This document shows positions 26,066 to 33,502 of a stretch of DNA of 39,410 nucleotides, piece after piece; within the stretch, counting starts at the first letter, position 1, and every line of letters starts with the position of its first letter. The translations under genes were made by a program, and so were the position numbers. Origin of the DNA: an uncultured Microbacterium sp. (GTDB taxonomy: Bacteria; Actinomycetota; Actinomycetes; Actinomycetales; Microbacteriaceae); assembly GCA_947503655.1 (NCBI GenBank), contig CANNEP010000023.1:1-39410 (forward strand). Direction: 5' to 3'. The notes beneath the pieces were generated by a model. It did no database searches. It was not told where the DNA came from and saw only the letters and a list, made by a program, of their open reading frames with translations.

Positions 26066-26998
26066 CTAGGGGGTTGGCTCGACCGGCGGCACACTGGCAC
26101 GCGCGCGTCGACCGGCGATCACCGAGTCGGTGATGAACACCGCAAGCGCCGCCCACACGACGCCGAACCCGATCCAACGCTCGAGCGGCATCGGCTCCCC
26201 CATGATCCACACGCCGGTCGCAAACTGCATCAGCGGGGTCAAGAACTGCAGAATACCGACGACGGTGAGGGTCGTGCGGCGCGTGGCTGCGGCGAAGAGG
26301 AGAAGCGGAACCGCGGTGGCGACACCAGCGAACATCAGCAGGAGCGTGTGGCTGGTACTGATATTTCCGAACGTGATGCCGACGGTTTCTCCCACCCAGA
26401 TGAGCTGGGCAATGGCGATCGGCACGAGCCAGAGCGACTCCAGCGTCAGCCCGCTCAACGCGTCAACACGCGGGCCAATCTTCTTCTTAATGAGACCGTA
26501 GACACCGAAGCTGCCGGCCAGCAGTAGTGCAATCCACGGGAAGGCGCCGTACCCGACCACGATGACTACGACGGCAACGCCAACGAGGCCGACGGCCGCC
26601 CATTGCAGGGGGCGCAGGCGTTCGCGCATCACAAAGACGCCGAGCAGAATCGTGACGATCGGGTTGATGAAGTACCCGAGCGCTGTCTCGATAATGTGAC
26701 CCGTCAGCGTCGCGAGCACGAACACTTGCCAATTGATGTAGATCAGTACACCGGCGAGCACCGTCAGCCAGATCGTGCGCTTGCTGGAGAAGATCGCCTG
26801 CAGTCGCCCCCACGAGCGCGTAACGGCAAGCAGAATGGCGCACAGCGCCAGCGAGAAGAAGATGCGCATTGCGACGATCTCCCACGGCCCGGTCGGGGCC
26901 AGCGTGAGAAAGTACAGCGGCAAAAATCCCCACAGTAGATACGCGAGCAGGCCGTAAATGAAGCCGAGTTTGCGCTCGCGCTGGTCGGGAGAAGTCAC
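26066..26998 (-). CDS. rarD: RarD family DMT transporter
   Basis: A 310-residue protein with ten predicted membrane helices and the RarD start pattern GFIYGLLAYLLWGFLPLYF. Other RarD-like segments are NWQVFVLATLTGHIIETALGYF (residues spanning two helices) and LQFLTPLMQFATGVWI. The family was named for chloramphenicol sensitivity in E. coli, but its substrates are poorly known. I start at the GTG at 26998: homology begins there, no Shine-Dalgarno is visible, and a TACCCT box (27005-27010) lies six bases upstream, so the mRNA may be leaderless. The frame stays open for 27 more codons upstream without homology. The end of the gene lies about 150 bp upstream of the binding-protein start. Confidence 0.93.
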   Translation of the reverse strand: MTSPDQRERKLGFIYGLLAYLLWGFLPLYFLTLAPTGPWEIVAMRIFFSLALCAILLAVTRSWGRLQAIFSSKRTIWLTVLAGVLIYINWQVFVLATLTGHIIETALGYFINPIVTILLGVFVMRERLRPLQWAAVGLVGVAVVVIVVGYGAFPWIALLLAGSFGVYGLIKKKIGPRVDALSGLTLESLWLVPIAIAQLIWVGETVGITFGNISTSHTLLLMFAGVATAVPLLLFAAATRRTTLTVVGILQFLTPLMQFATGVWIMGEPMPLERWIGFGVVWAALAVFITDSVIAGRRARASVPPVEPTP

Positions 26999-27040
26999 AG
27001 CTTCAGGGTATCGCCGCGAGCTGCCTCCGCGCGCACCGCA

Positions 27041-27054
27041 AGCCCATGGTTCCG
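27041..27054. repeat. 14-bp inverted repeat flanking groES, left arm
   Basis: AGCCCATGGTTCCG here is the exact reverse complement of 27570-27583. The two arms, each containing the over-represented octamer, bracket groES and its operators. A near copy with one extra C lies at 24441-24455. Confidence 0.6.
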
Positions 27055-27077
27055 CTGCCCCCATCCAGAGACAGCAC

Positions 27078-27107
27078 AAGGCCCGTGTGACGAATCACAC
27101 GGGCCTT
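27078..27107 (-). terminator. Hairpin terminator after groES
   Basis: AAGGCCCGTGTG (27078-27089) pairs perfectly with CACACGGGCCTT (27096-27107) around a six-base loop. It lies 24 bases after the groES stop. The T-run on the minus strand is short (TTGTGCT), so termination may rely on the stem. Confidence 0.75.
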
Positions 27108-27130
27108 GAAAAATGCTTTCGCAGTGCGCC

Positions 27131-27427
27131 TTAGCGAACGACGATGGCGAGCACGTCGCGGGTCGACAGCACGAGGAACTCCTCGCCGCCGAACTTCACT
27201 TCGGTGCCACCGTACTTGCTGTAGAGAACGCGGTCGCCCACAGCGACGTCGAGAGGCACGCGGTTGCCGTTGTCGTCAATACGACCGGGGCCAACTGCGA
27301 CGACCTCGCCCTCCTGGGGCTTCTCCTTCGCGGTGTCCGGGATGACCAGGCCGCTAGCCGTGGTCTGCTCTGCCTCAACCTGCTTGATGACGATGCGGTC
27401 CTCGAGCGGCTTGATGGAAACCGACAC
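27131..27427 (-). CDS. groES: Co-chaperonin GroES
   Basis: A 98-residue GroES of normal length that caps the GroEL folding chamber. It starts [20 protein letters not shown], has the mobile loop [19 protein letters not shown] (about 22-40), and continues with VVAVGPGR and [19 protein letters not shown]. The start is a GTG at 27427 with GGAAGAGG eight or so bases upstream. Two CIRCE operators lie in the promoter region, so it is very likely repressed by HrcA and induced by heat. No groEL follows: the next gene downstream is rarD, after a hairpin. The groEL gene must be elsewhere, as in many Actinobacteria with split loci. Confidence 0.98.
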   Translation of the reverse strand: MSVSIKPLEDRIVIKQVEAEQTTASGLVIPDTAKEKPQEGEVVAVGPGRIDDNGNRVPLDVAVGDRVLYSKYGGTEVKFGGEEFLVLSTRDVLAIVVR

Positions 27428-27460
27428 GGTTTACCTCTTCCTTCTGGCGAATCAAGATTA

Positions 27461-27487
27461 TTGGCACCCACACCTGGCGAGTGCTAA
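27461..27487. promoter_or_regulatory. CIRCE operator, proximal and imperfect
   Basis: TTGGCACCC - nine bases - GAGTGCTAA matches the CIRCE consensus (TTAGCACTC-N9-GAGTGCTAA) with two changes in the left arm. It lies 34 bases upstream of the groES start, probably over or just after the transcription start. Confidence 0.85.
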
Positions 27488-27507
27488 TGCCAAGTCTACG
27501 ACTGCAA

Positions 27508-27534
27508 TTGGCACTCATGCAACGCGAGTGCCAA
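27508..27534. promoter_or_regulatory. CIRCE operator, distal
   Basis: TTGGCACTC - nine bases - GAGTGCCAA is a perfectly symmetric CIRCE with one change per arm from the consensus. Its centre is 47 bp from the centre of the proximal copy. HrcA is the expected repressor. Confidence 0.9.
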
Positions 27535-27569
27535 CTTCGGCGCGGTTATCGCTTTGGGCGGAATGATGA

Positions 27570-27583
27570 CGGAACCATGGGCT
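27570..27583. repeat. 14-bp inverted repeat flanking groES, right arm
   Basis: CGGAACCATGGGCT, the reverse complement of 27041-27054. Confidence 0.6.
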
Positions 27584-27639
27584 GCGTTTGCGGGGGTGGG
27601 CTGGCGAGCTGAACCACGGTGCGGCAAGTGTCGGCAAAC

Positions 27640-27645
27640 TAGGCT
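27640..27645 (+). promoter_or_regulatory. Probable -10 box (TAGGCT) of the methyltransferase gene
   Basis: TAGGCT lies six bases before the ATG at 27652, the same hexamer and spacing as at guaB3. This indicates a leaderless mRNA. Confidence 0.55.
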
Positions 27646-27651
27646 GGCGGG

Positions 27652-28839
27652 ATGGAGATGTCTGAACTCGTCACGCTGCTGTCGCACGAGGCACTGGAGC
27701 TCATCGACGAGGTCGGCCCGATTGCGTCGAGTGATGACGCGTTAAAAGCGGTGACGCGGATGCGTGCGGTCGGACACTCCCCCGATCTCACTTCGGCCGT
27801 CGTGACGCAGGCGCGGTTGCGCACGCGCGCACAGGCGAAGTTTGGGCCGTTCGCGGCGCGCATGTTGTTTACGCAGGCGGGGCTTGAGCAGGCTACGCGC
27901 ATGCCGGTCGCCGCCCGTCACGCGCGGCGGTTTGTCGCCGCAGGCATCGAATCGGTCGCTGATCTCGGGTGCGGTATCGGTGCCGACTCACTCGCGTTTG
28001 CCGGCGCCGGCCTGCGCGTACTGGCCGTTGATGCCGACGCCGTGACCGCGGGAATCACCGCCCACAACCTGGCACCGTTTGGCGACATGGCCGAAGTGCG
28101 CAACAGTTTCGCCGAAGACGTCGCCCTCGAAGGGATTGACGCCGCGTGGCTCGACCCGGCGCGGCGCACGAAGGGGCACAGCGAGACCAAGCGCGTCACC
28201 GCCGCCGACTACTCACCGCACCTGGACTGGGTATTCGGGCTGGCCGATCAGCTGCCGATCGGCGTGAAGCTCGGGCCCGCGCACGACCGCGACGCGCTCC
28301 CCGCAGACGCCGAGACTCAGTGGGTGAGCGTTGATGGCGACGTTGTTGAACTCGTGGTGTGGACAGGCAGGCTCGCTCGCCCCGGCGTGCGGCGTGCGGC
28401 CCTCGTCGTTCGCGGCGACCAAGCGCACGAACTGACCGCGCCGGCCGATGCTCCCGATGAGGAGCCCCGCGAACTCGGCGCGTTCTTGCACGAGCCCGAT
28501 GGTGCCGTCATTCGCGCACGCCTGGTTGGGGAGGTGGCGCGATCGCTTCAGGCTGGCCCGGTCGCCGACGGCATCGCCTACCTCACGTCTGATGCGGCGT
28601 TGACAACTCCGTTTGTGTCATCGTTCCGCGTCCGCGAGGTGTTTCCGGCCGACGTGAAGACCCTCGCGAAAGCGCTGCGCGGCCTCGACATTGGCACGCT
28701 CGAGATCAAGAAGCGTGGCATGGACATTGACCCCGCCGTCTTCCGCAAGAAGCTCAACCTCAAGGGTTCGCAGTCGGCGGCGTTGATCTTGACGCGTGCC
28801 GGAACCAAGCGGGTCGCGATTCTCGCAGATCGCGTCTGA
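27652..28839 (+). CDS. Class I SAM-dependent methyltransferase with THUMP-like domain
   Basis: A 395-residue protein. The SAM-binding motif I reads VADLGCGIGADSLAFA (102-117), followed by LAVDADA (124-130) for the ribose-binding acid. The motif DPARR (168-172) replaces the NPPY type and is characteristic of this group. The C-terminal ~75 residues, with DVKTLAKALRGLDIGTLEIKKRGMDIDP, match the THUMP-like domain found on these actinobacterial and plant proteins. The substrate is probably RNA, but no target is established that I can name. The first ATG (27652) is supported by the TAGGCT box six bases upstream; MSELV two codons later is the alternative. It is divergent from groES and convergent with the next operon. 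Confidence 0.9.
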   Translation: MEMSELVTLLSHEALELIDEVGPIASSDDALKAVTRMRAVGHSPDLTSAVVTQARLRTRAQAKFGPFAARMLFTQAGLEQATRMPVAARHARRFVAAGIESVADLGCGIGADSLAFAGAGLRVLAVDADAVTAGITAHNLAPFGDMAEVRNSFAEDVALEGIDAAWLDPARRTKGHSETKRVTAADYSPHLDWVFGLADQLPIGVKLGPAHDRDALPADAETQWVSVDGDVVELVVWTGRLARPGVRRAALVVRGDQAHELTAPADAPDEEPRELGAFLHEPDGAVIRARLVGEVARSLQAGPVADGIAYLTSDAALTTPFVSSFRVREVFPADVKTLAKALRGLDIGTLEIKKRGMDIDPAVFRKKLNLKGSQSAALILTRAGTKRVAILADRV

Positions 28840-28910
28840 ACGCCGGTTCATCGAAGGCGCGCTGACCCGTGTGAGTTCAAGCGTGCCCGAGACACCCAGA
28901 CGAGTGTCAG

Positions 28911-29363
28911 CTAACCGAACCAGTGCAGTTGAGTGCCGGCCCACCACAGCCAGCCCGCGCTGTAGATCGTGGCAAGCGCGCCGAGCGCGATGCCCCACGC
29001 GCCGAGGCGGATGCTCTCTTCGGGCTTGTGGATGGCAATGATGCCGAGCGTGATGCCAATGAGTGCGAGCGGGAACGCCCAGCCGACAAAGAACGAGGTA
29101 GCCAGGCCCGCGAGGGCGAACGAGACGGATGATCCGCCATAGCCCTTGCGAATCGATGCGACAGGCAGCCACCGCACCGATTTCGTGGTCGGCGTGGCAC
29201 CGGTGTCGGTCGCGGCGTCGAGTTCGGTGCCGGTCTCGGTGGCGTCGACGTCGACGCCGTCAGCCGCAGCCGTGGTTCCGTCAGCCGTCGTCTCTGCGGG
29301 CGCAACCGACTCGGCCTCGTCGTTCGACGGGGCCTGACTGTTGCGGCGCAGGAATCCGGTCAT
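28911..29363 (-). CDS. DUF4190-like small membrane protein
   Basis: A 150-residue protein. The first ~60 residues are acidic and Ala/Thr-rich with many DAT/TET repeats and are probably disordered. Two or three membrane helices follow (about 75-115 and 122-145), with the pattern [20 protein letters not shown] and [10 protein letters not shown], as in DUF4190-type proteins. The start overlaps the tsaD stop by four bases (ATGA at 29360-29363), which makes it the last gene of the glmS-tsaD operon. A longer open frame upstream lies inside tsaD and shows no coding character. The function is unknown. Confidence 0.82.
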   Translation of the reverse strand: MTGFLRRNSQAPSNDEAESVAPAETTADGTTAAADGVDVDATETGTELDAATDTGATPTTKSVRWLPVASIRKGYGGSSVSFALAGLATSFFVGWAFPLALIGITLGIIAIHKPEESIRLGAWGIALGALATIYSAGWLWWAGTQLHWFG

Positions 29364-30427
29364 ACCGACTCGGCCACCTGAATTTCGGTGACAGGCAGGG
29401 TGGAGTCGGCACCGAACGCGAGGGTGGAGGGCTTGCGGCCGCTCATGACGAGTTCGGAGGCCAGCGCCGCGATCATCGCACCGTTGTCGGTGCAGAGTGA
29501 CAGCGGTGGAATACGCACCGTCACCCCCGCTTTCGCGGCGCGTTCGAGGGCAACTTCGCGCAGGCGCTTGTTCGCGATGACGCCGCCGCCGAGGAGCAGT
29601 CGGGGCACGCCGTATTGGGCACACGCGTCGAGCGCCTTCGTGACGAGTACGTCGACGACGGCCTCGCGAAAGGAGGCGGCGACATCGGCCTGGTTGTATT
29701 CATTGCCCTGCGCTTTTTGCTGTTCCATCCAGCGCGCGACGGCGGTCTTGAGGCCCGAGAACGAGAAGTCGTAGCGGTGCTTCGCCATGTCGGAGGCACG
29801 CGACAGTCCACGCGGGAAGCGGATCGCCTTGGGGTCGCCGCCAATGGCGGCCTTGTCGATTTGCGGACCCCCGGGGTACGGCAGGCCGAGGAGGCGGGCG
29901 ACCTTGTCGAACGCTTCACCAGCGGCGTCGTCGACCGTCTCACCGAGGAGTTCAACGTCGGTCGTGAGGTCACGCACGAGCAAAAGCGACGTGTGTCCGC
30001 CCGAAACGAGCAGCGCGACGGTCGGGTATTCCAGCGGCTCAGCACCGGCGTCGAGAATATCGGCGGCGATGTGACCGACGAGGTGGTTCACGGCATAGAG
30101 CGGCTTGTCGAGGCCCACCGCAAGCGCCTTTGCCGCGCCAACGCCCACCATGAGCGCACCGGCAAGGCCGGGGCCGCTCGTGACGGCGACAGCATCGAGG
30201 TCGTTGAGCGTGACGCCCGCCTCGGCAAGCGCTGCCTCAATCGACGGCTGCAGTTCTTCGAGGTGCGCGCGGGCAGCGACTTCGGGCACGACGCCGCCGT
30301 AGCGGGCATGCTCGTCCATGCTGGAGGCGATCGTGTTGCTCAGCAGGGTGCGCCCGCGGACGATACCGATACCGGTCTCGTCACAGCTGGTTTCGATCCC
30401 CAGAATGAGGGGCTCTGCGGCACTCAC
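29360..30427 (-). CDS. tsaD: tRNA threonylcarbamoyladenosine synthase subunit TsaD
   Basis: A 355-residue ASKHA-fold enzyme that transfers the threonylcarbamoyl group to A37 of ANN-decoding tRNAs. It starts [17 protein letters not shown], carries the metal-binding pair H115/H119 in [11 protein letters not shown], and has [15 protein letters not shown] and the [11 protein letters not shown] segment near the C-terminus. I start at the GTG at 30427, which overlaps the rimI stop by four bases (GTGA), not nine codons upstream. TsaB and TsaE, its partners, are encoded in the same operon; the TsaC/Sua5 enzyme that makes the intermediate is not in the window. Confidence 0.97.
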   Translation of the reverse strand: MSAAEPLILGIETSCDETGIGIVRGRTLLSNTIASSMDEHARYGGVVPEVAARAHLEELQPSIEAALAEAGVTLNDLDAVAVTSGPGLAGALMVGVGAAKALAVGLDKPLYAVNHLVGHIAADILDAGAEPLEYPTVALLVSGGHTSLLLVRDLTTDVELLGETVDDAAGEAFDKVARLLGLPYPGGPQIDKAAIGGDPKAIRFPRGLSRASDMAKHRYDFSFSGLKTAVARWMEQQKAQGNEYNQADVAASFREAVVDVLVTKALDACAQYGVPRLLLGGGVIANKRLREVALERAAKAGVTVRIPPLSLCTDNGAMIAALASELVMSGRKPSTLAFGADSTLPVTEIQVAESV

Positions 30428-30909
30428 GCGTTCTCCTTTGGTTTGAGGTGGCAACGCATCACAATCGCGTCGACGTCGTCGGGCTGGTAGTAGTGCGCTC
30501 GGCGCCCCAGCTCGACGAATCCTTCAGAAACATACAGGGCGTGGGCGACATCGTTATCGGCCCGCACCTCGAGAAAGATCTCACGGGCGCCGCGGTCCTG
30601 GCCCGCGTCGAGCAGCGCCCGCAACAGCGTACGGCCGAGTCCGAGACCCCGTGAGGCGGCCGCCATCGCAATGGTTTGGATGTCGCCTTCGTGCGAACCC
30701 TTGACGACGCGAACCCCGCCATAACCCAGCAACTCATCGCCACGTTCCACAACGAGGTAGCGGCCGTGCGGCGAGACGAGCTCTTCGGCCATCATGTTTT
30801 CGCTCCACGCGTCGGTGGGAAAACTCGCACGCTCGAGCGCCATAATCGCGTCGAGGTCAGCCGCCGTCGCGTCGCGAAAAGTGACGTCGTGCGCGGCGGG
30901 CGCGCTCAC
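30424..30909 (-). CDS. rimI: Ribosomal protein S18-alanine N-acetyltransferase RimI
   Basis: A 161-residue GNAT acetyltransferase. Motif A for acetyl-CoA reads [17 protein letters not shown] (about 88-104), followed by [33 protein letters not shown], the RimI-type C-terminal half with the conserved N and Y residues. It sits between tsaB and tsaD and overlaps both by four bases, an order conserved in many bacteria. It should acetylate the N-terminus of ribosomal protein S18, but actinobacterial RimI enzymes can have broader N-terminal specificity. Confidence 0.93.
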   Translation of the reverse strand: MSAPAAHDVTFRDATAADLDAIMALERASFPTDAWSENMMAEELVSPHGRYLVVERGDELLGYGGVRVVKGSHEGDIQTIAMAAASRGLGLGRTLLRALLDAGQDRGAREIFLEVRADNDVAHALYVSEGFVELGRRAHYYQPDDVDAIVMRCHLKPKENA

Positions 30910-31514
30910 ACCTGCACCTTCGGTGCGGCAACGTCGGGCGAACGCAAGTACAGGGCGTCGTCGGGGCCAACGGTACGGTCAGCAGCGATCGCGAGAGCGG
31001 CAACGCGGCCGAGCGCTCCGCCGGAGAGTTCGGTGGCGACGATGCGCTCCCCAGCCGTCAGCGTGTCTTCCGCTTCCGCGCGCGCGACGAGTGCTGGTTC
31101 CGTCAGCCGCTTGGGCAGGCCGTCGGCGTCGACGCCGTCGTACGTCGTCCAAGCGAGTTCGCGGCGGCGAGCGTCAGTTTCGATGATGAAGGTGCCGGTG
31201 GTGCCGTTGTCGAGGGCGGTGAGCGCGAGGGCGTCGTGGCTGACAACCGGAACCAGGTGGGCGCTGCGCGCGATCGCGAACGTACGCGCCGCGGCGATGC
31301 CGATGCGCAGGCCGGTGAAGGGTCCAGGGCCCATGCCTGCGGCGACGTGGGTGATCTCGGGGTTTCCGGCGGCGGTAAGCGCCTCCTGAATCAGTGTGCC
31401 GATGACCTCAGCGTGCCCGAGGTGGTTCTCGCTTGTCGCCTGTGCGCGCACGTCGCCGTCAAGAGTGACGACGGCGACAGCTGTTCCGAGGGAGGTGTCG
31501 ACGGCAAGAATCAT
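30906..31514 (-). CDS. tsaB: tRNA t6A synthesis protein TsaB
   Basis: A 202-residue paralogue of TsaD that acts as the platform of the t6A complex. The start MILAVDTSLGTAVAVV and the motif MGPGPFTGLRIGIAAARTFA are diagnostic. It lacks the metal-binding histidines of TsaD, as expected. It overlaps rimI by four bases and starts ten bases after the end of tsaE. A TAACCT box (31521-31526) six bases before the ATG overlaps the tsaE stop region and may be an internal leaderless promoter. Confidence 0.95.
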   Translation of the reverse strand: MILAVDTSLGTAVAVVTLDGDVRAQATSENHLGHAEVIGTLIQEALTAAGNPEITHVAAGMGPGPFTGLRIGIAAARTFAIARSAHLVPVVSHDALALTALDNGTTGTFIIETDARRRELAWTTYDGVDADGLPKRLTEPALVARAEAEDTLTAGERIVATELSGGALGRVAALAIAADRTVGPDDALYLRSPDVAAPKVQV

Positions 31515-31520
31515 GGTTCC

Positions 31521-31526
31521 AGGTTA
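31521..31526 (-). promoter_or_regulatory. Possible internal -10 box (TAACCT) before tsaB
   Basis: TAACCT on the minus strand lies six bases before the tsaB ATG. The hexamer is less like the consensus than the others, so this is tentative. Confidence 0.3.
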
Positions 31527-32009
31527 TCCCGCCGCGTCTGAGGGCTGGCGGGTGATCGTCACGATGCGGGCGGCGTCACCGTCAAGGTCTTCGACCGCAA
31601 CGTCATCGTCGACGCCGACAGGGCGGGCGATTTCAACGTCCCACCACTGCTCGGCGAGCCCATCGACCATGCCGCGACCCCACTCCACGATGACGACGGA
31701 ACCATCGAAGTCGATGTCAAGGTCGTCAAGCTCCATGGCGGAGCCGAGGCGGTACGCGTCAACGTGCACGAGCGGGGCGCCGCCGACGAGCGACGGGTGG
31801 GTGCGGGCGATGACGAACGTCGGGCTCTGTACCGGGCCGCGCACGCCGAGACCTTCGGCTATGCCGCGAGTCAGCGTGGTTTTGCCAGCGCCGAGCGGGC
31901 CGGTCATGACGACGAGGTCGCCGGCCTTCAGAGTCTTACCGAATGCAATGCCGAGGTCGTGCATCGCGTCGACGGTCGCGATGTCGTGGGTGCCAGTGAC
32001 GCCGGTCAT
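31524..32009 (-). CDS. tsaE: tRNA t6A synthesis ATPase TsaE
   Basis: A 161-residue P-loop ATPase that stimulates turnover of the TsaB-TsaD complex. Walker A reads GPLGAGKT (37-44), then GVRGPVQSPTFVIARTH, the family-specific threonine-containing switch, and VHVDAYRLGS, and the Walker B-like VVIVEWG. The ATG overlaps the alr stop by four bases (32006-32009). The order alr-tsaE-tsaB-rimI-tsaD is a conserved actinobacterial arrangement. Confidence 0.95.
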   Translation of the reverse strand: MTGVTGTHDIATVDAMHDLGIAFGKTLKAGDLVVMTGPLGAGKTTLTRGIAEGLGVRGPVQSPTFVIARTHPSLVGGAPLVHVDAYRLGSAMELDDLDIDFDGSVVIVEWGRGMVDGLAEQWWDVEIARPVGVDDDVAVEDLDGDAARIVTITRQPSDAAG

Positions 32010-33130
32010 GACGAGACCGATCGACGGGTCACACGCGCACCGATGCGCGTGATGACTTCGTAGTTGATGGTGTCGGCAGCGGCGGCCCAGTCTTCGGCGG
32101 AGGGCACACCGAGCGTCGGGTCGCCGAACAGAACGGCTTCGTCGCCGATGTTCACCGGGTGGTCGCCGACATCGACGATGAACTGGTCCATCGCAATGCG
32201 CCCGGAAACGGTGAATTTCTTGCCAGCGATCATCACGGCTCCGCGGTTGGACGCGCTGCGGGGCACGCCGTCGGCGTAGCCGAACGGAACCAGGGCGAGG
32301 GTGGTTTCGCCCGTGGTGCGGTGCGTGTACCCGTAGGAGAGGCCAGTGCCGGCCGGCACGCGGCGCACGTTGGCGACCGCGGCGCGAAGAGTCATCGCGG
32401 GGCGCAGGCCCAGGTCGGCCGACGTGCGGTCATCGAACGGCGAGAGGCCATAGAGGCCGATGCCAATGCGCACCGCGTCGAGGCGCGCGGCGGGAAGTGC
32501 GAGGGCCGCGTTGGTGGCGGCGAGGTGGCGAATCTGCGGGTGTACGCCGAGGGACGCCGCGAGCGCGATGCCCTCGTTGAAGCGTTCAAGCGCCACGAGG
32601 TCGTCGGCGATCGTGGTGTTGGAGAGGTGCGAAAAGATGCCCTCGACGGTGACCTTGCCGAGGCGCTCCCAGCGGGCGGCTTCGGCAACGACGTGGTTCC
32701 AGTCTTCGGGTGCGATGCCGTTGCGGCTGAGACCGGTTTCCAGCTTGAGGTGGATGCGCGTGGGGCGGTCGGCGGCTGACGCTGCGGCCGCCGCCTGCAG
32801 CTGATCCATCGACGAAATGCCCAGCGCAACGTGAGCCGCTGCGGCTTCGTCAAACGTAGTTCCGGGAGCATGCAGCCACGCCAGAATCGGAGCCATCACG
32901 CCTGCGCGGCGCAATTCGAGTGCTTCGTTGATGTCGGCGACGCCGAGGCGCGTGGCACCGCCATCGAGGGCGGCGCGAGCGGCACGCACGGCACCGTGTC
33001 CGTACGCATCAGCCTTCACGACCGCAATGATGTCGGTCTCGGTGACGCGGGCGATGCGGCGGGTGTTGGCGGCGATCGCGCCAACGTCGATGAGGGCTTC
33101 GCGGGCTGTGCCGTTAGGCAGAGCGGACAT
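32006..33130 (-). CDS. alr: Alanine racemase
   Basis: A 374-residue PLP-dependent enzyme that makes D-alanine for peptidoglycan. The PLP lysine is K39 in IIAVVKADAYGHG, and the second catalytic base is Y266 in GLSYGYTHRT. The barrel domain contains HLKLETGLSRNGI and the C-terminal beta domain contains SGRIAMDQFIVDVG. I start at the ATG at 33130, preceded by GGAGGG eight bases upstream; it overlaps the 3' end of acpS by 17 bp. The frame is open for 20 more codons upstream, inside acpS, with no homology. Confidence 0.97.
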   Translation of the reverse strand: MSALPNGTAREALIDVGAIAANTRRIARVTETDIIAVVKADAYGHGAVRAARAALDGGATRLGVADINEALELRRAGVMAPILAWLHAPGTTFDEAAAAHVALGISSMDQLQAAAAASAADRPTRIHLKLETGLSRNGIAPEDWNHVVAEAARWERLGKVTVEGIFSHLSNTTIADDLVALERFNEGIALAASLGVHPQIRHLAATNAALALPAARLDAVRIGIGLYGLSPFDDRTSADLGLRPAMTLRAAVANVRRVPAGTGLSYGYTHRTTGETTLALVPFGYADGVPRSASNRGAVMIAGKKFTVSGRIAMDQFIVDVGDHPVNIGDEAVLFGDPTLGVPSAEDWAAAADTINYEVITRIGARVTRRSVSS

Positions 33131-33500
33131 TAAAGGTTCCCTCCGAGCGGGTGGATTCGGCGATAACGTACGCCGTTGCCATCCCGCCATCGTGTGACAT
33201 CGATACGTGCAGGCCGGTGATGCCGCGGTTCACAACCGTGGCGGCCGTGGTGCCGCTGAGGGCAAACGATGGTTTGCCCTCAGCATCTTGCACCACGTCA
33301 ATCTCGGACCAGTACACGCCATCGGAGCCGCCGAGCGCCTTAATCAGCGCCTCCTTGGCGGCGTATCGAGCGGCAAGAGAGCGCGCTGGCTTCTCCCGCT
33401 CAGCCGGCGTGAAAAGTCGCTCGCGCAGCTTCGGGGTACGCGCAATGGTCTCCTCGAAGCGTCGGATGTCGACGAGATCGACGCCGATTCCGATGATCAC
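33114..33500 (-). CDS. acpS: Holo-[acyl-carrier-protein] synthase
   Basis: A 128-residue phosphopantetheinyl transferase that activates acyl carrier protein. The magnesium-binding D8 lies in MIIGIGVDLVDI and E50 in RYAAKEALIKALG, and the C-terminal VSMSHDGGMATAYVIAE is typical. The start is a GTG two bases after the glmS stop, without a good Shine-Dalgarno, so it probably depends on translation of glmS. Its position between glmS and alr links lipid and cell-wall precursor supply. Confidence 0.96.
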   Translation of the reverse strand: MIIGIGVDLVDIRRFEETIARTPKLRERLFTPAEREKPARSLAARYAAKEALIKALGGSDGVYWSEIDVVQDAEGKPSFALSGTTAATVVNRGITGLHVSMSHDGGMATAYVIAESTRSEGTFNVRSA

Positions 33501-33502
33501 GA

